From positions 42,923-106,922 of the forward strand of contig DAORDH010000019.1 of NCBI GenBank assembly GCA_035345875.1: 64,000 nucleotides of DNA. The letters run 5' to 3'. Position 1 is the stretch's first letter; the number at the start of each line of letters is the position of its first letter. A model generated the notes under the pieces. It was given only the letters and a program-made list of their open reading frames with translations, was not told the origin of the DNA and did no database searches. The position numbers and the translations under genes are program-made. The stretch comes from UBA2033 sp035345875. Lineage in GTDB: Bacteria > Spirochaetota > Leptospiria > Leptospirales > Leptospiraceae. Below are positions 1 to 8,088 of the stretch, one piece after another.

Positions 1-1743
1 CGCAATCTAGGCATATCGCTTGAAAGACAAAAACGAATCCTAAATGACATGGCAAAAAATATCAACTTGCATATGAATCAGAAACAAGTAGAAAAAGATT
101 TTCCTAAAAAAATAGATGAAAGCATCCGCCAATTTAAAAATGCCTATAAAATTGTAGAGGTCAAGGTAACAGAGAAAGTAAAATATACAAGTGATATTGG
201 TAAATTCGGAATAGATCGTGACTTCAAATTAAATCTAGCTCCTGATTTTAATGAAAGCATTAGACGTTATGTGCTAGAAAAATTCACCAATGATGAATTA
301 GAGAAAACCTCCTTAAATATTTATACCACTCTTGACTATGAAAAACAAAGTATAATTGAAGCATCTTTAAGAGAAGGCATTGAAGATGTTCGAAAAGTAT
401 TGGAAAAAGAAAAACAAGCTTATTCAAAAAAAGGAAACGATGAAGAAGCAAAAAGAGAATCAGAAATCATTGATAGCATGAATGGGAGCGCTGTCTCTTT
501 AAATCCATACAATGGAAATGTTGAAGCGCTCATTGGTGCTTACAAGATTTCTTCCATTTACAGATTGAATCGAGCAGAAGAAATAAAACGTCAACCGGGA
601 TCTTCGATAAAGGGAATAATATTTGCGTTAGCCCTGGAGAAAAAAATCATTACTCCTTCCTCCATAGTAAAAGATGAAAAGATTAATATAGGAGGTTATA
701 CTCCTAAAAATTGGTATGGCTCCTATAAAGGTTATATTACCGCTAGACAAGCCCTTGCACAATCTGTAAATACAGTTGCAGTGAAGCTTCTACAAGAAGT
801 TGGTGTTAATTATTTTTTGGAGAAAATGTCACTCATACTATCAGTTCCGGTCTCTGACTTAAAGGAAAGATTCGGAAATAATCTATCACTCGCTTTAGGT
901 TCAGGGGAACTCAGTCCAATGGAATTAGCTATTGTGTATAGCACGATTGCAAATGGCGGAATTAGAATTCGTCCCAAAAAAATTATCAAAATAACAGATG
1001 ATGATGATATTGATAGAACTCCACCAGAACTCTATGCAGAAGAACAAGCGGAACAAATCTTAGATCCTGTGGCTTGTGCAATGGCAGTCAATCTATTAGA
1101 ATCAGTATTATCTCCAGAAGGAACTTTACCTGCTCGTTCCAAAGATAAACTTCCACTAGCAGGGAAGACGGGAACTGTTCAAACTCCTAAAAAAGCTGCT
1201 CAGAAATGGGGAAACCGAAAAGGAATTCGAGATTCTTGGTTTGCGGGAATTTTTCCAGGAAACGTTACGACGATATGGGTAGGCAATGATCAAAGCGCTC
1301 CATTTCCAGGATCAGGAGCAGGAATCAGTGGACAGGTGTGGCTAAGATATGTTAGCTACATGAAATCAAGAATAGATTCAGGCGAAAAACTGATTAAACC
1401 CTTTGAAGGAGACTTTGTTCAAGTAGATATTTGCGGAGAGCAGGGAATTTTATTACAAGATGCTCCTGAATGTAAATATCCAATTTATGCACAATACTAT
1501 TACAGAGGAACTGAGCCAGGAGCAAACTCTTCACCACCAGAAGTTAAAATTGAGCCACAAAAAGCAAATGCAGGGGCAGAAGAAGGGATTAGCTTCGAAG
1601 ATGAACCAGATGTAAATTTTGAATATCCCAAGGAAGAGCCTAAGGATCCAGAACCAACAATTGAAAAGGTTCGTGAACCAGAAGCAAATCCTACGGAGAA
1701 TAACGTTCTACCAGAACCAAAAAAGACCCAAACGGAGCAATAA
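1..1743 (+). CDS. Class A penicillin-binding protein, C-terminal part (5' end outside window)
   Basis: Bifunctional peptidoglycan synthase; the visible part is the end of the glycosyltransferase region plus the transpeptidase that cross-links stem peptides in the periplasm. The reading frame is open from base 1 and residues before the Met at 49 (LERQKRILNDM) look like the usual glycosyltransferase/transpeptidase junction, so 49 is internal. Numbering from that Met, the catalytic triad motifs are SSIK at 185-188 (nucleophile S185), SVN at 239-241 and KTGT at 373-376. After the transpeptidase domain there is a Pro/Glu/Lys-rich tail of about 80 residues, probably disordered. The next gene starts 3 bases after the stop, so the two are likely co-transcribed. 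The family call is secure; the paralogue cannot be named. Confidence 0.93.
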   Translation, partial: RNLGISLERQKRILNDMAKNINLHMNQKQVEKDFPKKIDESIRQFKNAYKIVEVKVTEKVKYTSDIGKFGIDRDFKLNLAPDFNESIRRYVLEKFTNDELEKTSLNIYTTLDYEKQSIIEASLREGIEDVRKVLEKEKQAYSKKGNDEEAKRESEIIDSMNGSAVSLNPYNGNVEALIGAYKISSIYRLNRAEEIKRQPGSSIKGIIFALALEKKIITPSSIVKDEKINIGGYTPKNWYGSYKGYITARQALAQSVNTVAVKLLQEVGVNYFLEKMSLILSVPVSDLKERFGNNLSLALGSGELSPMELAIVYSTIANGGIRIRPKKIIKITDDDDIDRTPPELYAEEQAEQILDPVACAMAVNLLESVLSPEGTLPARSKDKLPLAGKTGTVQTPKKAAQKWGNRKGIRDSWFAGIFPGNVTTIWVGNDQSAPFPGSGAGISGQVWLRYVSYMKSRIDSGEKLIKPFEGDFVQVDICGEQGILLQDAPECKYPIYAQYYYRGTEPGANSSPPEVKIEPQKANAGAEEGISFEDEPDVNFEYPKEEPKDPEPTIEKVREPEANPTENNVLPEPKKTQTEQ

Positions 1744-1746
1744 TCG

Positions 1747-4008
1747 TTGGCTTTTATAAAAAATATTTTTCAAAATACTGGTATTGCATTTAAATATTCC
1801 TTATCCCTGTATTTAATTTGCTTAATTTTCAATACATCCTTTAGAGTGATGGGATTTGATTTGAGCAGTGAGATCAACTCTATCCTGAATGGTGACTTTT
1901 TTGTATTAATATTACTTATAAACGCAAAGATTCTGCTTATCTATTATATTTTTTTTTCAGTCATTCAAATCAGTTTAGACTTTCTAATCAATGAACTCTC
2001 AAAAGGAAAAGATTCTTGGATTCAAAAAAGAAAGAGAAGTCTTATCTATTTAGTTTTTATTCTATTTACATTATCCCTATTCTTTCATTCAATCATACAT
2101 TACCCTCAGGTGTATGGAGAATTCTTTTATATAAGACATACTTACTTACAGCCATTACTCTATTTTCTAACGGATTATGTAAATCCGAAAGTATTTGAGT
2201 TTTTCTTTTTAGGGTTTATAGCAATTTATCTTTCCTTCCTATTCGTAGGATTTATTTATAAAAGCGATATACGGTATCTATTCTATTTATCATTTTTTCT
2301 TTTAATTATTTTTTTTCATGTGATTAGTTTTGTTTACGGGATCATACCTATATTTCTCTCATTTCAAATCATCCGACAAATAAAAACTAATGTAAATCGC
2401 TTCCTATTACTTCCGACGTTATTTTTAATAACTTTGATCATTGGATCTTATTACTATTTTACTTTTCTATTTCATATTCCCAAAGAGAGTTCTAAAGATT
2501 TTAATCTTTTAATAGTATCAGCAGATAGCTTACGTGCAGACAGAATTGGAGCAAAAGTCAATGGGATTAGCATTACACCAAATATAGACAAATTCAAAGA
2601 AGAAGCTTTCACTTTTGAAGATCACCATGTAACTATACCAAGAACATTTCCAAGTTGGGCAGACTTACTCTCTGGAGAATATAGCATGTCTCACAAGATT
2701 CGAGATATGTTTCCAGCACCTGAGGAAAAGAAAAACCTAGGAAGTCCAGAGTTCCCGACTATCGGTCATTATTTACAAAAAAAGAAATATAAGACTGCAG
2801 TGTTTTCAAATTTCGCAGGTGATATTTTTACAAGAGCCGATTTTGGATTTCAGGAAGTTCATACTCCCAATTTTAATGCAAAAATTTTAGTGATTCAAAA
2901 AAATTTAGAATTTCAAGTGTTTTTACTTCCCATTCTAACTGGATCCTTTTTAAGAGGTGGAAATTATTTTGAAGAAATAAATGGCTTTTCAAATTTGGGG
3001 GATGGAGATAGAATCCTTCCCGATATTTATTCTTTTATTAGAAGAGAGAAATCAAATCCATTTTTTTTAAATGTATTTTTTTCCGTTACTCATTTTCCTT
3101 ATTCTCCTCCATATCCAGATTATAAAAAATTTACAGATCCCAAATACTATGGTAAATATAAATATTTCAAATTTGTAGATCCTACATCAGACTCTAAACC
3201 AGATGAAAAGGATATTGAACAAATCAAAGCAATCTTTGATGCGTCTGTTTATTCTTTTGATGAAAGTTTTGGAAAGCTAATAAAATATTTAAAGAAGCAC
3301 TCTTTATATGAAAAAACGTTAATTGTTATAACTGGCGACCATGGGGAATCTTTATATGAAGACATTCATGGTCATGGACATGGAGAACATTTACGTGGAC
3401 CTTATATAACTCAGGTGCCTCTAATTATTAAATTTCCTCACACTTTTTATAAAGAAAGAGGAACTCATATATTTAAAGGAATTTCCAGTTCTATCGATTT
3501 AGTTCCAACACTCATTGATTTTTTTCAAATCGATGCCAACAAAAACTTTCCAGGACAATCGCTTATACCGATTTTAGGAAAAGAAAATTGGGATGAAGAA
3601 AGATTTGTATATTCTGAAACGGGTATTTGGTTTTCTGATATAGGAGATCATTTTTTTCAATCACAAAGAATTATGTATCCAAGTATTTTAAAGATGCATA
3701 GAATTGTTCCAGAAGAGGAACATCAGATTATGATTACTGATCCTTATTTTAGAGAGACTATCGCATTTGCGAAACATAGGGCTTTAATTACTAGCAAGTA
3801 TAAATTCATTTATATTCCTACAAGAGATGGAGTAATCTATGAATTATTTGATAGAGTCAATGATCCACTCAATCAAAATAATATAGCAGATATGAATCCT
3901 TATATTGTTGAACAAATGAAAAGAAATCTATACAAACTAGCAGAGGAGAAAGAAGGGGCAAATATAATTGGAGATTATATTTTACCCCCGCCTATAAACA
4001 AGGATTAA
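1747..4008 (+). CDS. Membrane-anchored sulfatase/phosphotransferase-fold protein
   Basis: Alkaline-phosphatase superfamily protein with about six or seven hydrophobic segments in the first 240 residues and a large extracytoplasmic domain. Metal-binding motifs are SADSLRAD (258-265) and TGDHGE (529-534), followed by a His-rich HGHGHGEH stretch. The nucleophile position falls in RTFPSW (299-304), so a Thr (T300) sits where arylsulfatases have the formylglycine Cys/Ser. That favours a phospho-group transferase or hydrolase acting on envelope polymers (LtaS or EptA like) over a sulfatase. The TTG start is supported by GGAG nine bases upstream at 1734. It follows the penicillin-binding protein directly, which fits an envelope role. 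The substrate cannot be told. Confidence 0.85.
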   Translation: MAFIKNIFQNTGIAFKYSLSLYLICLIFNTSFRVMGFDLSSEINSILNGDFFVLILLINAKILLIYYIFFSVIQISLDFLINELSKGKDSWIQKRKRSLIYLVFILFTLSLFFHSIIHYPQVYGEFFYIRHTYLQPLLYFLTDYVNPKVFEFFFLGFIAIYLSFLFVGFIYKSDIRYLFYLSFFLLIIFFHVISFVYGIIPIFLSFQIIRQIKTNVNRFLLLPTLFLITLIIGSYYYFTFLFHIPKESSKDFNLLIVSADSLRADRIGAKVNGISITPNIDKFKEEAFTFEDHHVTIPRTFPSWADLLSGEYSMSHKIRDMFPAPEEKKNLGSPEFPTIGHYLQKKKYKTAVFSNFAGDIFTRADFGFQEVHTPNFNAKILVIQKNLEFQVFLLPILTGSFLRGGNYFEEINGFSNLGDGDRILPDIYSFIRREKSNPFFLNVFFSVTHFPYSPPYPDYKKFTDPKYYGKYKYFKFVDPTSDSKPDEKDIEQIKAIFDASVYSFDESFGKLIKYLKKHSLYEKTLIVITGDHGESLYEDIHGHGHGEHLRGPYITQVPLIIKFPHTFYKERGTHIFKGISSSIDLVPTLIDFFQIDANKNFPGQSLIPILGKENWDEERFVYSETGIWFSDIGDHFFQSQRIMYPSILKMHRIVPEEEHQIMITDPYFRETIAFAKHRALITSKYKFIYIPTRDGVIYELFDRVNDPLNQNNIADMNPYIVEQMKRNLYKLAEEKEGANIIGDYILPPPINKD

Positions 4009-4215
4009 TTATCTCCGAGATTCTTCTTTATCCTCTTTCGTCATTGCTCTATTGTCTTTTCTTTCTTTCTGCTCTTCATTTCCTTCTTTCTTCGGTTCCA
4101 TTTTTTTAGCCTTTTCTTTTTTAGGCTCTTGCTTTGGTGCTTGCTTCTGAGCAATCAATTGTATTGAGAATGTAAGAATTAAAATGGTTAAAATAAAATA
4201 AAATGTTCTTATCAC
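4009..4215 (-). CDS. Small exported Lys/Glu-rich protein
   Basis: Protein of 68 residues: a hydrophobic signal or anchor (about residues 2-22, ending QLIA) followed by a highly charged Lys/Glu/Pro repeat-like tail. I chose the GTG at 4215 rather than the upstream ATG at 4236 because AAGGAG lies inside that longer reading frame, six to eight bases before the GTG. It ends head to head with the sulfatase-fold gene with no intervening base. No recognised family; small basic or charged exported proteins like this are common in Leptospira-type genomes. The tail could bind nucleic acid or envelope polymers, but that is a guess. Confidence 0.6.
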   Translation of the reverse strand: MIRTFYFILTILILTFSIQLIAQKQAPKQEPKKEKAKKMEPKKEGNEEQKERKDNRAMTKEDKEESRR

Positions 4216-4646
4216 TATTTTCTCCTTATAGATCATAAAATACTATTCTTTCAAATTACAAAACAAATATAACTTTGTCAAGCCCACGTTCAAGTTTACT
4301 ATTAACATTTAAAAGTATAGAGATTCAATGAAGAAATCCTAAACCACTAATCTTTGCAACCTATCAATGTAATAACTATTTCACTGGTTTTTTATTTCAT
4401 GAGTTCATTAGCATTTCCTAATATTTCCAAAATCATCATTCAGAATTAAATCACCTTAAATTAAATTGTAACCTTTGAAAAAATAATATTAGATCAAAAA
4501 ATTAAAAATTAGAATCTCGTTAAGATCTGTTCTATGTCTCCTCATCAGATTTATGATTTGAAAAAAAACTGAATACAAAATAAAAAAAATTCTTGCTAAA
4601 AAAAAGAATCTCTTTAGCATTTAGTCCCTAAATTTGAGGAGACTAT
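4216..4646. other. Non-coding stretch, AT-rich
   Basis: About 430 bases with no supported gene between two outward-reading small genes. Very AT-rich with many short A and T runs. A short inverted repeat GCTAAA...TTTAGC lies near 4597-4620, just before the small gene at 4647, and could be part of its promoter or leader. Nothing else recognised. Confidence 0.5.
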
Positions 4647-4802
4647 ATGCTTTATTTTGCAAACTTAACATCTATCATTTTATTTGTATTTGGAATATCA
4701 TTCGTAGTTGCAGAACCATGGACTAAGTCGGAAAGAAAAATTGTTAAATTTGAAGGTAAGTCCAATTCAAAGATAACGCTTAACGATCATTATTCTAAAT
4801 AA
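4647..4802 (+). CDS. Very small exported protein (51 aa)
   Basis: Open frame of 51 codons with a strong ribosome site, GAGGAGA at about 4636-4642, five bases before the ATG. Residues 3-22 form a hydrophobic segment ending FVVAEP, which reads as a signal peptide with cleavage after VVA. The mature part is about 29 polar residues. It overlaps the end of the convergent diguanylate cyclase gene by 13 bases. No family recognised. The good ribosome site and signal-like N-terminus are the evidence that it is real; its length makes it easy to miss in automated calls. Confidence 0.5.
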   Translation: MLYFANLTSIILFVFGISFVVAEPWTKSERKIVKFEGKSNSKITLNDHYSK

Positions 4803-5815
4803 GATATGACATCATCCTTTCCATTGCTCTTGACTTTATACAAAGCAATATCTGCTGCTTTATAAAGATCTTCTGGATTATCTCCATGATCAGGAAATTC
4901 AGATACTCCTCCACTGATTGTAACTGGTATTTGTAATTTTTTTACGGATGCCAGTTTCAAACTTTCTGAAAAACGTTTACAAGCAACAAGTGCCGATCGA
5001 GTGTCTATCTCAGGCAAAATCACAGCAAACTCCTCGCCACCGCAACGACATAATATGTCTTCCTGCCTAAAAGACTCTTTTAGAATAAAACCTATTAAAC
5101 GTAAAACGTCATCTCCCATAGTATGACCATATTTATCATTAAATATCTTAAAATCATCAACATCGAAAACAAATAAACAAATAGATCGATTGTATCTCTT
5201 TGCTCTTTTAAGTTCCCTTTTAAAAGCAAGGTTAAAATATCTTCTATTGTATAAAGTAGTAAGTTCATCCACTACTGAATTTTTTACAACGGAATCAAAT
5301 AAATTTAATTCAATAATTTTGGGATTGCGGATGACACGGTTATTTTCCAAAATATGATCCAAAAGGGCTACTCTAAAACTAACGCTTCTTCCAAGTTTTG
5401 AACACATATCAGAACGATGAACATAGATTTCTTGCCATAATTTAGCTGCATCCTCTTCTGCTAGCTCCAAGTTAGCTATGACATAAAACAAATCGGCAAA
5501 AAAACCAGCATTTGATTTTTTACTTAGAGCCTCTAATTTATGAAGTATAAGCTCTTCATTGGTTACGTCCTCATCTAAGATTCGCATAATTTCTTCTGTG
5601 ATCTTTGTTTCCCTACTCCGCAGCTCTTCTAAATTGGCAGTGGCGTTTATTAATTCTTCTCTAGCAAGGTCTCGCACTTTTTCCTGAGCAGAGATAATCT
5701 TGTATGCTTCTAACAATTCATCATTGCCGAAATCAGTCACTTTTTCATAAGCATCTATTATTTTGCGAAGGTAGTGAATTTCTTTTTCTTTATCTTCTGA
5801 ATTAGGGGCTTCCAT
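4790..5815 (-). CDS. Diguanylate cyclase (GGDEF domain)
   Basis: Makes c-di-GMP from two GTP. The C-terminal GGDEF domain spans about residues 180-341 with the active site GGEEF at 259-263. An inhibitory-site RxxD (RQED, 250-253) lies exactly five residues before it, so product feedback inhibition is expected. The N-terminal 175 residues are helical and charged with no membrane segment and no recognised sensor domain, so the protein is cytosolic and the input signal is unknown. No good ribosome site is seen before the ATG at 5815. A PilZ protein that could read the c-di-GMP signal lies at 47.7 kb. Confidence 0.92.
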   Translation of the reverse strand: MEAPNSEDKEKEIHYLRKIIDAYEKVTDFGNDELLEAYKIISAQEKVRDLAREELINATANLEELRSRETKITEEIMRILDEDVTNEELILHKLEALSKKSNAGFFADLFYVIANLELAEEDAAKLWQEIYVHRSDMCSKLGRSVSFRVALLDHILENNRVIRNPKIIELNLFDSVVKNSVVDELTTLYNRRYFNLAFKRELKRAKRYNRSICLFVFDVDDFKIFNDKYGHTMGDDVLRLIGFILKESFRQEDILCRCGGEEFAVILPEIDTRSALVACKRFSESLKLASVKKLQIPVTISGGVSEFPDHGDNPEDLYKAADIALYKVKSNGKDDVISYLE

Positions 5816-5987
5816 TGATTAACCGCAGAAACATTTTATTTACTCTGGAGCATTAGAGCAGATAAATTTAATTAAGCAACGAGAAAAAGAATTTTTAAAG
5901 GAAGAGAAGGAAGATTTATTTTAAGTAATTTAAAATAGAGATAGGGATTGTATAAAATTTTTACACAACCCCTAGCCTAGTAAGGAA

Positions 5988-6746
5988 TTATTCTCCTGAA
6001 CCTGCTTTAAATCCACCACCGTGAACTTCTAACACAACTCCAGTGATATAAGATGCTGCATCGGATGCAAGAAATGCTGCTGCACCAGCGATATCATCTG
6101 GTTTTCCTGTTCTACCTAAATAGATCGCTTTCTTCATTCCTTCTCTGATTGCATCTGGAATTGCTGCGGTCATATCAGTTTCAATAAAGCCCGGAGCAAT
6201 TGCATTGACACGAATTCCTCTAGAGGAAAGCTCTTTCGCACACGCCTTTGTAAAACCGATTACACCTGCTTTAGACGCTGCATAATTTGTTTGACCAGCG
6301 TTTCCATCGATTCCTACTACAGATGTTAAATTGACAATGCTTCCACTTTTTTGTTTCATCATTGTTTTGATAACAGCTTGAGTAGCATTATAAGTTCCAG
6401 TTAGGTTTACTGCGATCACCGCATCCCACTGTTCCTTTTTCATTCTCATTAAAAGAGTATCTTTTGTAATACCCGCATTGTTTACTAAAACATCAACAGA
6501 CCCAAATTCCTTAACAGCTGCGTCCACCATAGCTGCACAATCTTCTTCTTTGGTTACGTTACATGTTACAGCAATGGCTTTATAACCAAGACCCTTCATT
6601 TCTTCTGCTGTTGCCTTTGTTGCTTCCTCGTTCATATCCACTATTACTAAATTAGCACCAAGTCCGCCAAACTTCATTGCAATTGCTTTACCAATTCCAC
6701 GAGCAGAACCAGTAATAATCGCTGTTTTATTTTTAAAATCAATCAT
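5988..6746 (-). CDS. fabG: 3-oxoacyl-[acyl-carrier-protein] reductase
   Basis: NADPH-dependent reduction of 3-oxoacyl-ACP in fatty acid elongation; cytosolic. Short-chain dehydrogenase of typical length (252 aa). The cofactor motif TGSARGIG is at 12-19, NNAG at 89-92, and the catalytic residues are N114, S142, Y155 and K159. AGGAGA lies before the ATG. It is the last gene of the rpmF-plsX-fabG run, 17 bases after plsX, the classic lipid-synthesis gene order. That context favours FabG over other SDR enzymes. No acpP or fabD is present in the cluster here. Confidence 0.93.
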   Translation of the reverse strand: MIDFKNKTAIITGSARGIGKAIAMKFGGLGANLVIVDMNEEATKATAEEMKGLGYKAIAVTCNVTKEEDCAAMVDAAVKEFGSVDVLVNNAGITKDTLLMRMKKEQWDAVIAVNLTGTYNATQAVIKTMMKQKSGSIVNLTSVVGIDGNAGQTNYAASKAGVIGFTKACAKELSSRGIRVNAIAPGFIETDMTAAIPDAIREGMKKAIYLGRTGKPDDIAGAAAFLASDAASYITGVVLEVHGGGFKAGSGE

Positions 6747-6763
6747 CTTAATCTCCTAAAATT

Positions 6764-7768
6764 TTATATTCCATATTTAATTAAATTTTCCGCAATTCTT
6801 ATATTCACTTCTGTCTTAGCACATTCAATCACAACACGAATGGCATTTTTTACTGCTAATGCAGAAGAGGAACCATGCCCAATTATACAAGTTCCATTTA
6901 CACCTAATAAAATGGCTCCACCGTATTCTGCATAGTCCATTCTTTTTTTCATAGCTTTCAGTGTTGGTTTTAGTAAAAGGGCTCCTGTTTTTGCTATGCT
7001 AGAATCAGCAATATTATTTTTTAATATATTGAATATTGATTTAGACAGCCCTTCAGTTGCCTTTAAAACAATATTGCCTACAAAGCCATCACAGACAACT
7101 ACATCTACTTCACGCCCTGACCCATAAAGGTCCCGACCTTCAATGTTTCCTATGAATTTAACAGGCATTTTCTTTAAAAGATCAAATGTTTTAAGGGATA
7201 GTGTATTTCCTTTCTTGTCTTCCTCACCATTTGATAGGATTCCGATTTTAGGCTGGGCTACACCAAATATTTCCCGAGCATAGATTTCACCCATCACAGC
7301 AAATTGAGCCAAATACTCTGGCTTACAATCCACATTGGCTCCTCCATCTAATAGCAATAGAGGTCTACCTTCTTCCTGAGGCAAAGGAACCGCTATAGGC
7401 GGTCGATGAACCCCAGTTATCCGCCCAAGATACAATAAAGAAGCTGCCATTGATGCTCCTGTATTCCCTGGAGAAAACATACCGACACATTCCCTGTCGG
7501 CTACTAATTTAACAGATTGAACAATAGAAGAGTCAGGCATTGACCTGACTGCTGTAGAAGGAGAATCATTCATGCCAATCACTTCTGTAGCATGAACTAT
7601 TCTTATTTTGGATGTATCGTATTCGTATTTGAGGAGCTCTTCGCTTAGAATCTCCTCGTTGCCAACTAAAACCACCGAATAACCATATTGGTTAACGGCA
7701 TCTACGGAGCCCTCAACTAAACCGGCGGGTCCGAAATCGCCGCTCATTGCGTCTACGGCGACCCACAT
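6764..7768 (-). CDS. plsX: Phosphate acyltransferase PlsX
   Basis: Converts acyl-ACP and phosphate into acyl-phosphate, the donor for the first acylation of glycerol-3-phosphate in phospholipid synthesis. The length (334 aa) matches the family. Recognisable segments are the N-terminal VAVDAMSGDFGP, the MNDSPSTAVR segment, the LLDGGANVDC stretch, the VCDGFVGNIVLK stretch and the C-terminal GGAILLGVNG and HGSSSA stretches. It starts five bases after the rpmF stop, so the two are translated from one message. Peripheral membrane enzyme by family knowledge. Confidence 0.96.
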   Translation of the reverse strand: MWVAVDAMSGDFGPAGLVEGSVDAVNQYGYSVVLVGNEEILSEELLKYEYDTSKIRIVHATEVIGMNDSPSTAVRSMPDSSIVQSVKLVADRECVGMFSPGNTGASMAASLLYLGRITGVHRPPIAVPLPQEEGRPLLLLDGGANVDCKPEYLAQFAVMGEIYAREIFGVAQPKIGILSNGEEDKKGNTLSLKTFDLLKKMPVKFIGNIEGRDLYGSGREVDVVVCDGFVGNIVLKATEGLSKSIFNILKNNIADSSIAKTGALLLKPTLKAMKKRMDYAEYGGAILLGVNGTCIIGHGSSSALAVKNAIRVVIECAKTEVNIRIAENLIKYGI

Positions 7769-7773
7769 AAGAA

Positions 7774-7974
7774 CTATTCTTCTTGTTTAGATTTTTTGAT
7801 CTTTGGAGCAACTACAAGTTTGCCATTGTAAAATCCACAAGTAGGACAAACTCTGTGTGAAAGTATAAATGCGCCGCAATTCGAGCAAGGAACAAGGTTT
7901 GGCTTCCCGATTGCATGATGCGCTCTATGTGATCTTACTTTCGATTTTGATTTACGTTTCTTGGGAACTGCCAT
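7774..7974 (-). CDS. rpmF: 50S ribosomal protein L32
   Basis: Small zinc-ribbon ribosomal protein, 66 aa. The N-terminus MAVPKKRKSKSK is diagnostic, followed by HRAHHAIGKPNLVPCSNC and a second CPTC pair, giving the four-Cys zinc site of the C+ form. AGAGGA ribosome site before the ATG at 7974. First gene of the rpmF-plsX-fabG operon, the widely conserved link between ribosome and membrane synthesis. Confidence 0.97.
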   Translation of the reverse strand: MAVPKKRKSKSKVRSHRAHHAIGKPNLVPCSNCGAFILSHRVCPTCGFYNGKLVVAPKIKKSKQEE

Positions 7975-8062
7975 TTTTTTCCTCTAAAATATATATTAAT
8001 GTACTAAGATTTACCATTTTTTTTGAATTTAGAAATTTAACAAGAATAAATATTCTTTAGCC

Positions 8063-8088
8063 CTATGAAGAGATTTTACTCTTCATAG
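8063..8088 (-). terminator. Hairpin at the end of the FlcA-like gene
   Basis: A perfect 10-bp inverted repeat (CTATGAAGAG / CTCTTCATAG) with a six-base loop overlaps the stop codon of the large TPR gene and lies in the gap before rpmF transcription begins. There is no strong T run after it on the minus strand, so it may be a weak terminator or an mRNA-stabilising 3' stem. Confidence 0.45.
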
